Shown: positions 1 to 8,563 of the stretch, in pieces
How the letters are laid out: every line of letters starts with the position of its first letter
Numbering within the stretch: position 1 is the first letter of the stretch
Assembly (NCBI RefSeq): GCF_000737515.1
Contig: NZ_CP006587.1
Coordinates: 3,901,001 to 3,965,000, forward strand
Direction: 5' to 3'
Length of the DNA stretch: 64,000 bases
DNA from: Hymenobacter sp. APR13
GTDB lineage: Bacteria; Bacteroidota; Bacteroidia; Cytophagales; Hymenobacteraceae
Program-made: the position numbers and the translations under genes
The notes under the pieces: generated by a model
Seen by the model: only the letters and a program-made list of their open reading frames with translations
Told to the model about the DNA's origin: nothing
Databases searched by the model: none

Positions 1-507
1 GCGCCCTACGTGCCGCTGCTGTGGGCCGCGCTGGTGGGAGCCGCCCGGCGCGGTGTGCCCCACACCGATATGGGCTGGGAAGTGTACCCGGAAAGCCTCT
101 ACCACATGCTGAAGCAGTTTGCGGCCTACCCCAACGCGCCCCGCCTGCTGGTGACAGAAAACGGCGCCGCCTTCCCCGACCAGCTCCGAGCCGGCCGCGT
201 GGCCGACCCGGCCCGGCAGGCGTATCTGCAGGCCAGCATCGGGCAGGTGCTGCGGGCCCGGCAGGAGGGTGTGCCGGTGGAAGGGTACTTCGCCTGGTCG
301 TTTACCGACAACTTCGAGTGGGCCGAGGGCTACGGGCCCCGCTTCGGGCTGGTGCACGTGGCCTACGAAACCCAGCGCCGCACCATCAAGGACTCGGGGC
401 ATTGGTACCGCCGTTTTCTGGCCGGCGAGGCCAGCCCGGCGGGGCCCGGAACGCAGGCCCTGCCGGCCTGCCAGGCTGGTATTGATGATTCCGTAACTAA
501 TTGGTAA
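1..507 (+). CDS. GH1 beta-glucosidase, C-terminal part (cut by window start)
   Basis: The reading frame is open from the first base, so this is the last 168 residues of a gene that starts outside the window. It shows the VTENGAAF motif, whose Glu is the catalytic nucleophile of glycoside hydrolase family 1. The typical GH1 ending follows: YFAWSFTDNFEWAEGY, GLVHV and DSGHWYRRF. Family members hydrolyse beta-glucosides and related disaccharides, usually in the cytoplasm. The last 30 or so residues after the GH1 fold are a short Ala/Gly/Pro-rich tail. An internal GTG near base 10 is not the real start. Substrate specificity cannot be judged from this fragment. Confidence 0.9.
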   Translation, partial: APYVPLLWAALVGAARRGVPHTDMGWEVYPESLYHMLKQFAAYPNAPRLLVTENGAAFPDQLRAGRVADPARQAYLQASIGQVLRARQEGVPVEGYFAWSFTDNFEWAEGYGPRFGLVHVAYETQRRTIKDSGHWYRRFLAGEASPAGPGTQALPACQAGIDDSVTNW

Positions 508-565
508 AGTTGCCATAACGGCCCTCCGGTAGCTTTGGCGCATCATTCACTTAGCCTGTTTAAGG

Positions 566-2812
566 ATGCGTCAAACTTTACTTTCGGGAGCTACCGCCGG
601 ACTGCTTTGCCTGGCACTGGCCGGCACGGCCGCCGCCCAGACCACCCCCGCGCTGCGCTTCACCGCCGTCACGGCGGTAGCCAATGAAAACGCGGGGACG
701 GTCAGCGTGCCGGTGTCCGTCACCAACCCCGGCACGGCGGCCAGCACCGTGGAGGTGGCGCTGGTGCCCGGCCTGGGCACGGCCACGGCCGGCACTGATT
801 TCACCTACGCCGCCCCCCAGACGCTGACCTTCCCGGCCGGCGCCACGGCCAACCAGATCCTGACCATTCCGCTCACCGATGATGTGCTGGCGGAAGGGGC
901 CGAGTATTTCACGCTGCGCCTGCAGAACCCCGCCAACGCCACCCTGACGGCTGGTTTCACCGAGGTGCTGGTGTATATCAAAGACAACGACACGCAGGCG
1001 CCCCCGCGTGCCGGCAACCTGCGCCTGAATCTGCTGGGCAGCTACCAGAACGGGGTGGCTTTCACGACGGCCACCCCGCCGGTGCAAATCAACTCCGCTG
1101 AAATTGTGGCCCACGACCCGAGCACGCAGCGCCTGTACGTGGCCAACTCCATCGGCGGCAAGCTCGACATTCTCAATTTCGCCACGCCGGGTACCATTAC
1201 CCCGCTGGCGTCCATCAGCATGGCTCCCTACGGCGGCATCAATTCCGTGGCCGTGCGCAACGGCCTGGTGGCCTGCGCGGTGGAAGATGCTGTGCTGCAG
1301 AACGCCGGGAAAATCGTGTTCTTCGACCAGAACGGCAACTTCCTGAAGCAGGTGACGGCGGGGGCTTTGCCCGATATGATAACCTTCTCGCCGGATGGCC
1401 GCTACCTACTGACGGCCAACGAAGGCGAGCCTAACGCAACCTACTCCAACGACCCGCTCGGCTCGGTGACGGTGGTGGACGTGAGCGGCCCCATTGCCAA
1501 CCTGACGCAAGCCAACGTGACGACCGTTGATTTCAGCAGCTTCAACGCCCAGGCGTCCGCACTGCGGGCGGCCGGCATCCGCATCTACGGCGGCCCGGCG
1601 GGTGGCCCGGCCAGCTCCGTAGCGCAGGATCTGGAGCCGGAATACGTGACCATATCGGCCGATTCGCGCACGGCCTACATTGGCCTGCAGGAAAACAACG
1701 CCGTGGCCACGCTGGATCTGGCTACGCTGCAGTTCACGGCCCTGCGGCCCATCGGCTACCAGGACCACAGCCAGCCCGGCTTCAGCTTCGACGCTTCCGA
1801 CCAGTCGGCCGACGTGCTTATGGCCAACTGGCCGGTACGCGGCATGCGCCAGCCCGACGCCATTGCTTCCTTCGAGCTGCCCGCCGCTTTGGGAGGGGGC
1901 CGCTACCTGCTGACCGCCAACGAGGGGGATGCCCGCGAATACTCCGGCACCGGCGGGCTGGTGGAGGCCGTGCGCCTCGGCAATGCCGCCTACCCGCTCG
2001 ACCCCACGGCTTTCCCGCAGGCCGCGCTGCTGAAAAACAATAGCGTGCTGGGCCGCCTGAATGTGACCAATAAGCTGGGCGACACCGACGGCGACGGCGA
2101 CTTCGACCAGATTTATGCGTTCGGGGGCCGCTCGTTCAGCATCCTCAACGCCACCACCGGGGCCCTCGTGCACGACAGCGGCGACCTGCTGGAGCGGCTC
2201 ACCAGTACCGACCCCACGTTCGGCGGCATCTTCAACGCCAGCAACGGCGCCAACGAAGCGCCCACCCGGAAAAACCGCTCCGACGACAAAGGCCCCGAGC
2301 CCGAAGGTGCCGCCATCGGTGTGATTCGCGACACCACCTACGCCTTCATCAGCCTGGAGCGCCAGGGCGGCGTGCTGGTGATGAACGTAAACGACCCCGC
2401 CAACCCGCGGCTGGTGCAGTACATCAACAACCGCAGCCTGACCGCCGGCACCGGCGACCAGGGCCCCGAGGGGCTGGTATTCGTGTCGGCCGCCAACAGC
2501 CCGACCGGCGCGCCGCTGCTGATTCTGGCCAACGAAATCAGCAGCACCGTGGCCGTGTACCAGATTGGCCTGCGCGGCCCGCTGAGCACGGCCACTGCCC
2601 GCACAGCCGCGCCGCTGTACCTGTACCCCAACCCGAGCCAGGGCGGGCAGGTGCAGCTGAGCCGGCCAGTGAGCGGCCTCCTCCACGACGTGCTGGGCCG
2701 CCCCGTCCGCACGCTGACCAAAGCCCTGCAGCTGGAAACCGCCGGCCTCGCGCCGGGCGTGTACGTGCTGCGCGCCGAAGACGGGGCCAGCTCGAAGCTG
2801 GTGGTGCGCTAA
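566..2812 (+). CDS. Secreted choice-of-anchor I family protein with Calx-beta domain and T9SS sorting domain
   Basis: This 748-residue protein has a Sec signal peptide ending near TAAAQ. A Calx-beta-like domain follows (about residues 30-145, with the typical AGTDFTYAAPQTLTFPAG stretch). Then comes a long beta-propeller-like region of about 450 residues with repeated YLLTANEG and DLEPEYVTIS motifs, as in the choice-of-anchor I / alkaline-phosphatase-like family. The end, LYLYPNPSQGG followed by PGVYVLRAEDG and a basic terminal KLVVR, is a type A sorting domain of the type IX secretion system. The protein is therefore probably exported through T9SS and attached to the cell surface or released. 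No enzymatic activity can be assigned with confidence. A strong terminator follows the stop codon. Confidence 0.85.
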   Translation: MRQTLLSGATAGLLCLALAGTAAAQTTPALRFTAVTAVANENAGTVSVPVSVTNPGTAASTVEVALVPGLGTATAGTDFTYAAPQTLTFPAGATANQILTIPLTDDVLAEGAEYFTLRLQNPANATLTAGFTEVLVYIKDNDTQAPPRAGNLRLNLLGSYQNGVAFTTATPPVQINSAEIVAHDPSTQRLYVANSIGGKLDILNFATPGTITPLASISMAPYGGINSVAVRNGLVACAVEDAVLQNAGKIVFFDQNGNFLKQVTAGALPDMITFSPDGRYLLTANEGEPNATYSNDPLGSVTVVDVSGPIANLTQANVTTVDFSSFNAQASALRAAGIRIYGGPAGGPASSVAQDLEPEYVTISADSRTAYIGLQENNAVATLDLATLQFTALRPIGYQDHSQPGFSFDASDQSADVLMANWPVRGMRQPDAIASFELPAALGGGRYLLTANEGDAREYSGTGGLVEAVRLGNAAYPLDPTAFPQAALLKNNSVLGRLNVTNKLGDTDGDGDFDQIYAFGGRSFSILNATTGALVHDSGDLLERLTSTDPTFGGIFNASNGANEAPTRKNRSDDKGPEPEGAAIGVIRDTTYAFISLERQGGVLVMNVNDPANPRLVQYINNRSLTAGTGDQGPEGLVFVSAANSPTGAPLLILANEISSTVAVYQIGLRGPLSTATARTAAPLYLYPNPSQGGQVQLSRPVSGLLHDVLGRPVRTLTKALQLETAGLAPGVYVLRAEDGASSKLVVR

Positions 2813-2833
2813 CTGCCGCCTCCGCCCCAAACG

Positions 2834-2866
2834 AAACGCCCCGGCCGGTTGTGGTCGGGGCGTTTT
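2834..2866 (+). terminator. Intrinsic terminator after the T9SS cargo gene
   Basis: A perfect 10-bp stem (AAACGCCCCG paired with CGGGGCGTTT) encloses a 12-base loop and is followed by T residues. It lies 21 bp after the stop codon at 2812. Confidence 0.85.
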
Positions 2867-2887
2867 GCGTTGAAAGCAGTTTCGATG

Positions 2888-2992
2888 GGGTAGAGCCGCA
2901 ATAGTTGGAGTCTCGTCGTTAGCTCCGCTGGGGTTGATCTGTTGAAGCCATTCGTGCAACGATGAGACGCAAGGTATTGCGTCTCTACACCG
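2888..2992. repeat. Palindromic repeat of family A (GTAGAGACGC type), one degenerate and one intact arm
   Basis: The right arm (2957-2992) reads CAACGATGAGACGC, then an AT-richer centre, then GCGTCTCTACACCG. The left arm (2888-2923) is a decayed inverted copy containing GTAGAGCCGC and GTCTCGTCGTT. The same element recurs at about 22627, 30420, 32207 and 32482. No coding sequence was found in the 445 bp between 2813 and 3257, which otherwise holds the terminator and another repeat. Confidence 0.7.
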
Positions 2993-3060
2993 TGCTGGCA
3001 GCTTAGGTAGTAGTGTGTCTTATTACCTGACTTGTGGAGAACAAGGTCTAGAGTTAAAAG

Positions 3061-3195
3061 CTAGTTCCCCTCCTTGGAAAGGAGGGGCTAGGGGTGGTTG
3101 ACCTTACGTTAGAACAATGCTAGAACTAGTTTCTAGTTGCTGTTCAACGATTGCCAACCACCCCTAGTCCCCTCCTTTCCAAGGAGGGGAATTAG
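3061..3195. repeat. Inverted repeat of the CCCCTCCTT...AAGGAGGGG type
   Basis: The arm at 3061-3100 and the arm at 3155-3195 are about 40 bp each and reverse-complementary with a one-base indel. Each arm is itself a hairpin (CCCCTCCTT...AAGGAGGGG) followed by CTAGGGGTGGTTG. It sits downstream of the minus-strand peroxidase gene and may act as a transcription barrier. No transposase is associated. Confidence 0.75.
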
Positions 3196-3257
3196 CTCTC
3201 TAGCTCTGGTTTTACTGTCCGCAATTTGGGTTACTTGATAACGATGGGCCTGACCAT

Positions 3258-5175
3258 TTAGTACCGGCCGCTTACGGGGCGCTGGTTGAGGTGGGCCAGC
3301 TTGGTGGGGAAGGCAGGGAGGCTGCGCGGGGTTTCGCGGCGGAGGCCGGTGGTATCGGTGAGGGAGTGGAGGAAGATTATCAGGTCCTGCTTCTCGCGGG
3401 GGGTGAGGTGGAGCGGGTCGGGCGGGAGGGTTTGGTTGGGCACCGTGAGGCCCCGGCCCGCGCCGCCGCCCTGGTCGTAGAACTCCACCACCTCGGCCAA
3501 GGTGCGGTAAGTGCCCTGGTGCATGTAGGGCGCGGTGAGGGCGATATTGCGCAGGGTGGGCGTTTTGAAGGCGTGCTGCTGCCACTGGATGCCGGTGGCC
3601 CCGGCCCGGCCGGGGTCGGCGTCGAGGCGGAGGCGGTTGGGGGCAGCCAGGGTGCCCAGGACTTCGTTTTCGCTGCGCTCGAAGCCGGGCGGTACGGTGC
3701 CGTTGAACAGCGGCAGAAAGTGGCAGGTGGCGCATTTGGCCTTGCCCAGAAACACGTTGGCCCCGCGTTGGGCCGCCGGCCCCAGCGCCGTGGTGTCGCC
3801 GCGCAGGTACTGGTCGAGGGGCGAATTCAGGCGCACCAGGGAGCGGAGGTAGGCCGCCAGGGCGGCCTTCAACTGCGCCTCCTGCACGGGCGCGGCGGGC
3901 GCGGCGGCGAAAGCCCGGGCAAAGGCGGCTCGGTAGGCGGGGCTGCGCGTGAGCAGCCGGGCCGCGGCGGCCATCGAGCCGTGCATTTCGGTAGGGTTGG
4001 CCAGCACGGTCGCGGCCTGGTCTTCCAGGAAGCTCACCCGGCCGTCGTGGAACTGGGTGCGCTGCAAGGCGGCGTTGAGCAGGGTGGGCGCGTTGCGGGC
4101 CACCGCCCCCGGCCCCGAAGGCCACGCTGCGGGCCTGCCCATCGGTGAAGGCGCGGGCGGGCTGGTGGCAGCTGGCGCAGCTGCGGCTGCCGTTGCCCGA
4201 CAGCACGGGGTCAAAGAATAGCTGGCGGCCCAGCGCCACCTGCGCCGGAACCGGCCGCGCGGTGGTGGAGGGGGCAAAGGCCGCCGGCTCAAATGCATCG
4301 GGGGCAAACAACGAGGGCGCATCGGGCCGCAGGGCGCGGGTTTCGGGGAAGGCCGGAATGCCCAGGGCCTGCTGGGTGGCCCACAGCTGCCGGCTGAGCG
4401 GCTCGGCGTAGCGGGCCAGAAACGTGAGCCAGTCGAAGCGGGCGGCGTCGGGGTGGCGGCGCAGGTAGCCCAGCGCCGCCCCGAAGCGGGCCGCGAGGCG
4501 GCGGGCGGCGGGGTCAGGCAGGCGGCGCTGGTAAGGAGCCACAGTAGCCTGCACGGTGGCCAGCGCGGCGGCGGCCTCGGCCACGGCCCCCGGTGAGGCG
4601 GGCGTGTCGAAGCCGGTCAGCCCCAGCGTCATCACCCGGAACACCTCCAGCCGGGCCGCGTCGAATACGTGGCGGTCGGTGAGGGTGAGGCCGTCGGCGG
4701 CGTGGCGCAGGCTTAGCAAGCTGCTGTGCACCAGGGTTAGCTGCTCCAGCACCTCGGGCCGGCGGGCCGGGGCGTAGAGGGCAGGGTAGAAGTACGTTTC
4801 CAGCACCTGCAAACCCTCGGGAGCCCGTACCCGCTGCTGCTGGTCGAACTCCTCCACCTCGCCCAGAGCGGGGCCGTTGAGAGCTTTGGCGGTGGAGGGG
4901 CTGTAGTACTCGGCCAGCAGCTCCACCCGTTTCCAGGCCAGCCGCGCCGCCAGAAACGCCCGCCGCTGCCGGGCCGCCGGCTGGCCCGTGGCCACCGCCC
5001 GCTGCAGCACTGCCACGGCCGAATCGAACTGCGCCACGTGGTGGTGGTACTGGCCCAGCACCAGCCCGGCCGGCGTCGGGGCCGGCTCCGAAGCGGCGGC
5101 CGACGGGCCGGTCCGCTGGCAGCTTGCCCATATCAGCACCAGGGCCGAGATGAGTAGAGGTAAAGTTCTGTTCAT
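3258..5175 (-). pseudogene. Di-haem cytochrome c peroxidase (MauG/CcpA type) lipoprotein, interrupted by a frameshift
   Basis: Two overlapping frames together encode one protein. The first part starts at 5175 with a lipoprotein signal (LIWASC) and a roughly 270-residue helical region resembling the imelysin-like N-terminus found in some Bacteroidota peroxidases. The peroxidase domain begins with the first haem site CASCH (about nt 4180). Just after [11 protein letters not shown] the frame is lost. The other frame continues correctly with [13 protein letters not shown], the second haem site CATCH (about nt 3727) and the usual [17 protein letters not shown] ending at 3258. Removing one base from the run of five C (plus strand 4106-4110) restores [11 protein letters not shown], so one extra base explains the break. 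It may be a sequencing error, a phase-variable tract or true inactivation. The family reduces hydrogen peroxide in the periplasm. Confidence 0.85.
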
Positions 5176-5265
5176 TGAAAATCAGAGAAATACCAAATGG
5201 TTAAATGTCAGATTTCTCATTTGGGTTAATTGAATAGGCGCGGGTGTCGGGCCCGGTGCCGGCAG

Positions 5266-5300
5266 CAAAACGCGCTGCTCCCGAGGCGGAAGCAGCGCGT
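5266..5300 (-). terminator. Intrinsic terminator after the PhoX-like gene
   Basis: A perfect 10-bp stem (ACGCGCTGCT and AGCAGCGCGT at 5270-5279 and 5291-5300) is followed by TTTT on the minus strand. It lies 74 bp beyond the stop codon at 5374, so the PhoX-like gene and the peroxidase are probably separate transcripts. Confidence 0.75.
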
Positions 5301-5373
5301 GGGTAGCGTAGTCGGATAAGTGTAGCGGCTAACGATAGTGGCCCTAATAATCGGGAGCTAGCAAGGGCAGAGC

Positions 5374-6855
5374 TTAGCGGGGCAGGCCGCTCAGGATGAC
5401 CACCTGGCTGGCCTGGTCGTTGCCGTTGTTGGGCTTGGCGCCGCCGTCTTTGTATTTCTGGGCGCGCCAGGAGTGGGGCTGGATGCAGAGGGCAAACGTG
5501 TTGGGCTGGCCCAGCACGTCCGACACGTCCATCAGCGCGCCGTACTCCCAGCTGCCTTTGGTGGAGGCGGCCGGCGTGTAGGCGGTGCCCGTCACGTTGT
5601 ACTTGTCCTTGTCGGCTTCGGTGCGGCGGTGGTCCAGCTCCAGCACCTTCTTCAGCTCGCCGGTGGCAATGTTGTACTGGTAGATGTAGGCATCGTGGGT
5701 TTCGGTGCCGTAGCCGTTCGAGTCCTCCTGCACATACACGTAGTTCTGGGTCACGCAGATGTTGTCGGGGTTCTGGAAGTCCTTCGCCTTGCCGGCGCGG
5801 TCGTCGCCGTCGAGAACCAGCTCCAGGGTGCCCAGCAGCGGGTTCTGCTCGTTGAGCACGAGGCGGTAGGTGCGGCCCCACTTGGTGCGGCTCTGGTCGG
5901 CATTCACACCCGTGAAGTCCTGGCCCGTTACGTTGAAGTACACCTCGCGGCCGTTGGCTCCGCTGCCCTTGCGGTAGTCGATGTCCTCCACCCGGCCAAA
6001 CTTGATGGCCTTCAGCGGGTCAACCTGGGCCTGTATCTGCGTGCCGGTGAGGTTCTTGTAGTCGGGGATGGCCACAAATTCCACGTCGTACCGCTGGCCC
6101 GTGGCCATGTCCTTTTCGCGCTGGTTCAGGTCGCGCCGGCGCAGCATGTACTGCTGGCCGCCGTCCAGGTCGCCGAGGGCGTTGCTCAGGTACAGGGCCA
6201 GCTGGCCGCCGGTGGCGTCGGAGGCGTCCTCGCCGGTGAGCACTACGGTTTTGCCGGGGTAGGCCGTTTTGGGCAGAGGCACGGCGTTTTCGGCGCTCCA
6301 GTAGCCCAGGCCCCGCACCCCTTTGGGCGTGCTTTGGGTGTTGTTGTCGGCGAAGGGCTGAATCAGGTGGGTCTGGGCGTCCACGGCGCTTTCGCCGGAG
6401 CTCAGGAAGTAGGGGCCGAAGCCGTGCTCCTCGGGCGTCACCATCGTGCCCGAGCACAGCCGCCACCGGCCGCCGTCGGAGTTGAGCAGGTACTCGCCCC
6501 CGACGGGGCGCAGGGTTTCATCGAAGCGCACCCGGGAAATGGCCAAGTTGTCTTCGTGGTTGACCAGCAGGGTGAAGCCCTTGCCGTCGGGGTTGCGCAG
6601 CAGGCCCGCGCCGTCGGCCGAGCCCCCGAACATGAAGTCGGGCGAGGCGGCCAGCTTGTCGTCGGAGCTGATCAGCGAGTACAGCTTCACGCTCTCGAAA
6701 CCGGGTAGGGTTTTGGCCAGCACCGGCGTCACGGAGTAGTTGTCGAGCTTGACGCTGTTGGTCGAGGCCTCGTCGTTGTCGTCGGAGCAGGCGGCCAGCG
6801 AAGCCGAGAGGGCCAGCGCCGCCAGCAGGCGGGCCGAAAGGGTAGGAGTGTGCAT
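5374..6855 (-). CDS. PhoX-like (DUF839) lipoprotein, putative phosphatase
   Basis: The chosen start (6855) gives MHTPTLSARLL... with a lipobox LAAC and a cysteine followed by SDDNDE, typical of a surface-exposed Bacteroidota lipoprotein. The upstream in-frame Met at 6906 would spoil this signal. The body carries PhoX/DUF839 hallmarks: TLLVNHEDN, TPEEHGFGPYFLSSGE, FGRVEDIDYRKG, FQNPDNICVTQ and a C-terminal LCIQPHSW. PhoX enzymes are calcium/iron-dependent alkaline phosphatases, so phosphate release from organic phosphates is the likely role. The metal ligands were not checked one by one. A di-haem peroxidase lipoprotein gene lies downstream in the same orientation. Confidence 0.75.
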   Translation of the reverse strand: MHTPTLSARLLAALALSASLAACSDDNDEASTNSVKLDNYSVTPVLAKTLPGFESVKLYSLISSDDKLAASPDFMFGGSADGAGLLRNPDGKGFTLLVNHEDNLAISRVRFDETLRPVGGEYLLNSDGGRWRLCSGTMVTPEEHGFGPYFLSSGESAVDAQTHLIQPFADNNTQSTPKGVRGLGYWSAENAVPLPKTAYPGKTVVLTGEDASDATGGQLALYLSNALGDLDGGQQYMLRRRDLNQREKDMATGQRYDVEFVAIPDYKNLTGTQIQAQVDPLKAIKFGRVEDIDYRKGSGANGREVYFNVTGQDFTGVNADQSRTKWGRTYRLVLNEQNPLLGTLELVLDGDDRAGKAKDFQNPDNICVTQNYVYVQEDSNGYGTETHDAYIYQYNIATGELKKVLELDHRRTEADKDKYNVTGTAYTPAASTKGSWEYGALMDVSDVLGQPNTFALCIQPHSWRAQKYKDGGAKPNNGNDQASQVVILSGLPR

Positions 6856-6903
6856 AGTGCAGGCAGGAAAATAAGCGGCGGCAGGGCGCCCTGGAAGGAT
6901 GCC

Positions 6904-6911
6904 CAAAAGTA
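6904..6911 (-). promoter_or_regulatory. Possible -7 box for the PhoX-like gene
   Basis: The minus strand reads TACTTTTG, a perfect match to the Bacteroidota -7 consensus TAnnTTTG, about 50 bp before the ATG at 6855. No clear TTG -33 element was found at the usual spacing, so this is tentative. Confidence 0.4.
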
Positions 6912-7106
6912 TCGGGGCCGTGTTACGGTATGATTGGCTATATATTATATAGTCGTTTACAAATAGTTAACCTGGTGTGAAGACACTGCCAGAGAAAGGC
7001 TGCGCGGCCCTGTGCGGAGGGTATCGGGCGGGCCGCCGGCTGCGTATCTTGCGCCCCGCCCGGCAATCATCCGCGGGGCCGTGTTCTATCGTTATCTGCC
7101 TGCCGT

Positions 7107-8510
7107 ATGCTGCTCACCATTACCACCACCCACCAGCCCGCCACCGACCTGGGCTACCTGCTGCACAAGAACCCCGCCCGCCTCCAGACGCTGGAGCTCA
7201 CCGCCGGGCAGGCCCACATCTTCTACCCCGAAGCCACGCCCGAGCGCTGCACCGTGGCCGTGCTGCTCGACATCGACCCCGTAGGGCTGGTGCGCAGCCA
7301 GAAAGGCGCCGCCACCGAGGGTTTCGCGCTGGCCCAGTACGTCAACGACCGGCCCTACGTGGCGTCGTCGTTTCTGAGTACGGCCCTGGCCAAAGCCTTC
7401 AACACGGCCATGAACGGCACCTGCCAGGACCGCCCCGAACTGCCCGATGCGCTGCTGCCGCTGGAAGTTTCCGTGGCCGTGGTGCCTGCTGCCGGCCCCG
7501 CGCAGCTGCACCGCCTGTTTGCGCCGCTGGGCTACGAAATCGAAACCGAAGCGCACCCGCTCGACTCCACCCGGCCGGAATGGGGCGACAGCCGCTACTA
7601 CACGCTGCGGCTGCGCCACCCCGCCCTGCGCCTGCGCGACCTGCTCACGCACCTCTACGTGCTGCTGCCGGTGCTCGACAACAACAAGCACTACTACATC
7701 GGGCCGGCCGAGGCCGAGAAGCTGCTGCTGCGCGGCGGCGAGTGGCTGCCGCGTCACCCCGAGCGGGAGTTTATCACGCGCCGCTACCTGCGCTTTGCCG
7801 AGTACGTGAACCCCACGCTGGCGCGCCTGCTGGCCGTGGAGAAAGATGCCGAGGACGACGAGCGCGCCGCTGAGCTGACGCCTGACAGCCCGCAGCCCGC
7901 AAATCCCGGCCAGAAGCTCCACGACCAGCGCCTGGACCGCGTGGCCGAGGTAATCCGGGAGCTGGGGGCGAAGCGCGTGCTGGATTTGGGCTGCGGCGAA
8001 GGCAAGCTGGTGCGCCGGCTGCTGCTGCAGCCCCAGGTGGAGCACGTGCTGGCCCTGGATGTGAGTTGGCGGGAACTGGAGCGGGCCGGGCAGCGCCTGC
8101 ACCTCTCGGAAATGCCCCCGCGCCAGCGCGAGCGGCTGACGCTAGCTCAGGGCTCGGTGCTCTACCACGATGCCCGCCTGGCCGGCTACGACGCGGCGGC
8201 CGTGGTGGAAGTCATCGAGCACCTCGACGAAAACCGGCTGGCGGCCTTCGAGCAGGTGGTATTTGCCCGGGCCTGCCCCGGCAGCGTGCTCATCACCACC
8301 CCCAACGCCGACTACAACCAGCGCTACGAAACCCTCTCGGCCGGCGACTTCCGCCACCACGACCACCGCTTCGAGTGGACGCGGGCTGAGTTTGCCGACT
8401 GGGCCGCCGGCGTGGCCGCGCGTCACGGCTACCGGGTGCGCCTGGAGCCGCTGGGCCCGGAAGCCGCCGAGGTAGGTGCGCCCTCGCAGCTGGCCGTGTT
8501 TGAGCGGTAG
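7107..8510 (+). CDS. hen1: Hen1, 3'-terminal RNA ribose 2'-O-methyltransferase
   Basis: This 467-residue protein matches the two-part architecture of bacterial Hen1. The N-terminal half (about 1-250) is the Hen1-specific domain that in characterised systems works with Pnkp during ligation. The C-terminal half is a methyltransferase with the SAM motif VLDLGCGEGKLVRRL (about residue 290). The metal-site segment VVEVIEHLDENR is followed by TTPNADYN and FRHHDHRFEW, supplying the Glu/His ligands of Hen1 enzymes. Bacterial Hen1 methylates the 2'-OH at the 3' end of a cleaved RNA before sealing, which protects the repaired site from renewed ribotoxin cleavage. The pnkp gene begins 53 bp downstream on the same strand, the usual operon order. 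Confidence 0.92.
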   Translation: MLLTITTTHQPATDLGYLLHKNPARLQTLELTAGQAHIFYPEATPERCTVAVLLDIDPVGLVRSQKGAATEGFALAQYVNDRPYVASSFLSTALAKAFNTAMNGTCQDRPELPDALLPLEVSVAVVPAAGPAQLHRLFAPLGYEIETEAHPLDSTRPEWGDSRYYTLRLRHPALRLRDLLTHLYVLLPVLDNNKHYYIGPAEAEKLLLRGGEWLPRHPEREFITRRYLRFAEYVNPTLARLLAVEKDAEDDERAAELTPDSPQPANPGQKLHDQRLDRVAEVIRELGAKRVLDLGCGEGKLVRRLLLQPQVEHVLALDVSWRELERAGQRLHLSEMPPRQRERLTLAQGSVLYHDARLAGYDAAAVVEVIEHLDENRLAAFEQVVFARACPGSVLITTPNADYNQRYETLSAGDFRHHDHRFEWTRAEFADWAAGVAARHGYRVRLEPLGPEAAEVGAPSQLAVFER

Positions 8511-8563
8511 AGGCCGCCGAACCACCGTTTACCGTCTAGTATCCTGCTTCGCTTTGAGTAGCT

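Noticed and set aside
1406-2959. A 517-codon minus-strand frame opposite the T9SS cargo gene
   Set aside because: Antisense shadow; the real gene has signal peptide, Calx-beta and sorting domain.
5473-6708. A 411-codon plus-strand frame opposite the PhoX-like gene
   Set aside because: Antisense shadow rich in Val/Gly/Leu/His; the minus-strand lipoprotein is well supported.
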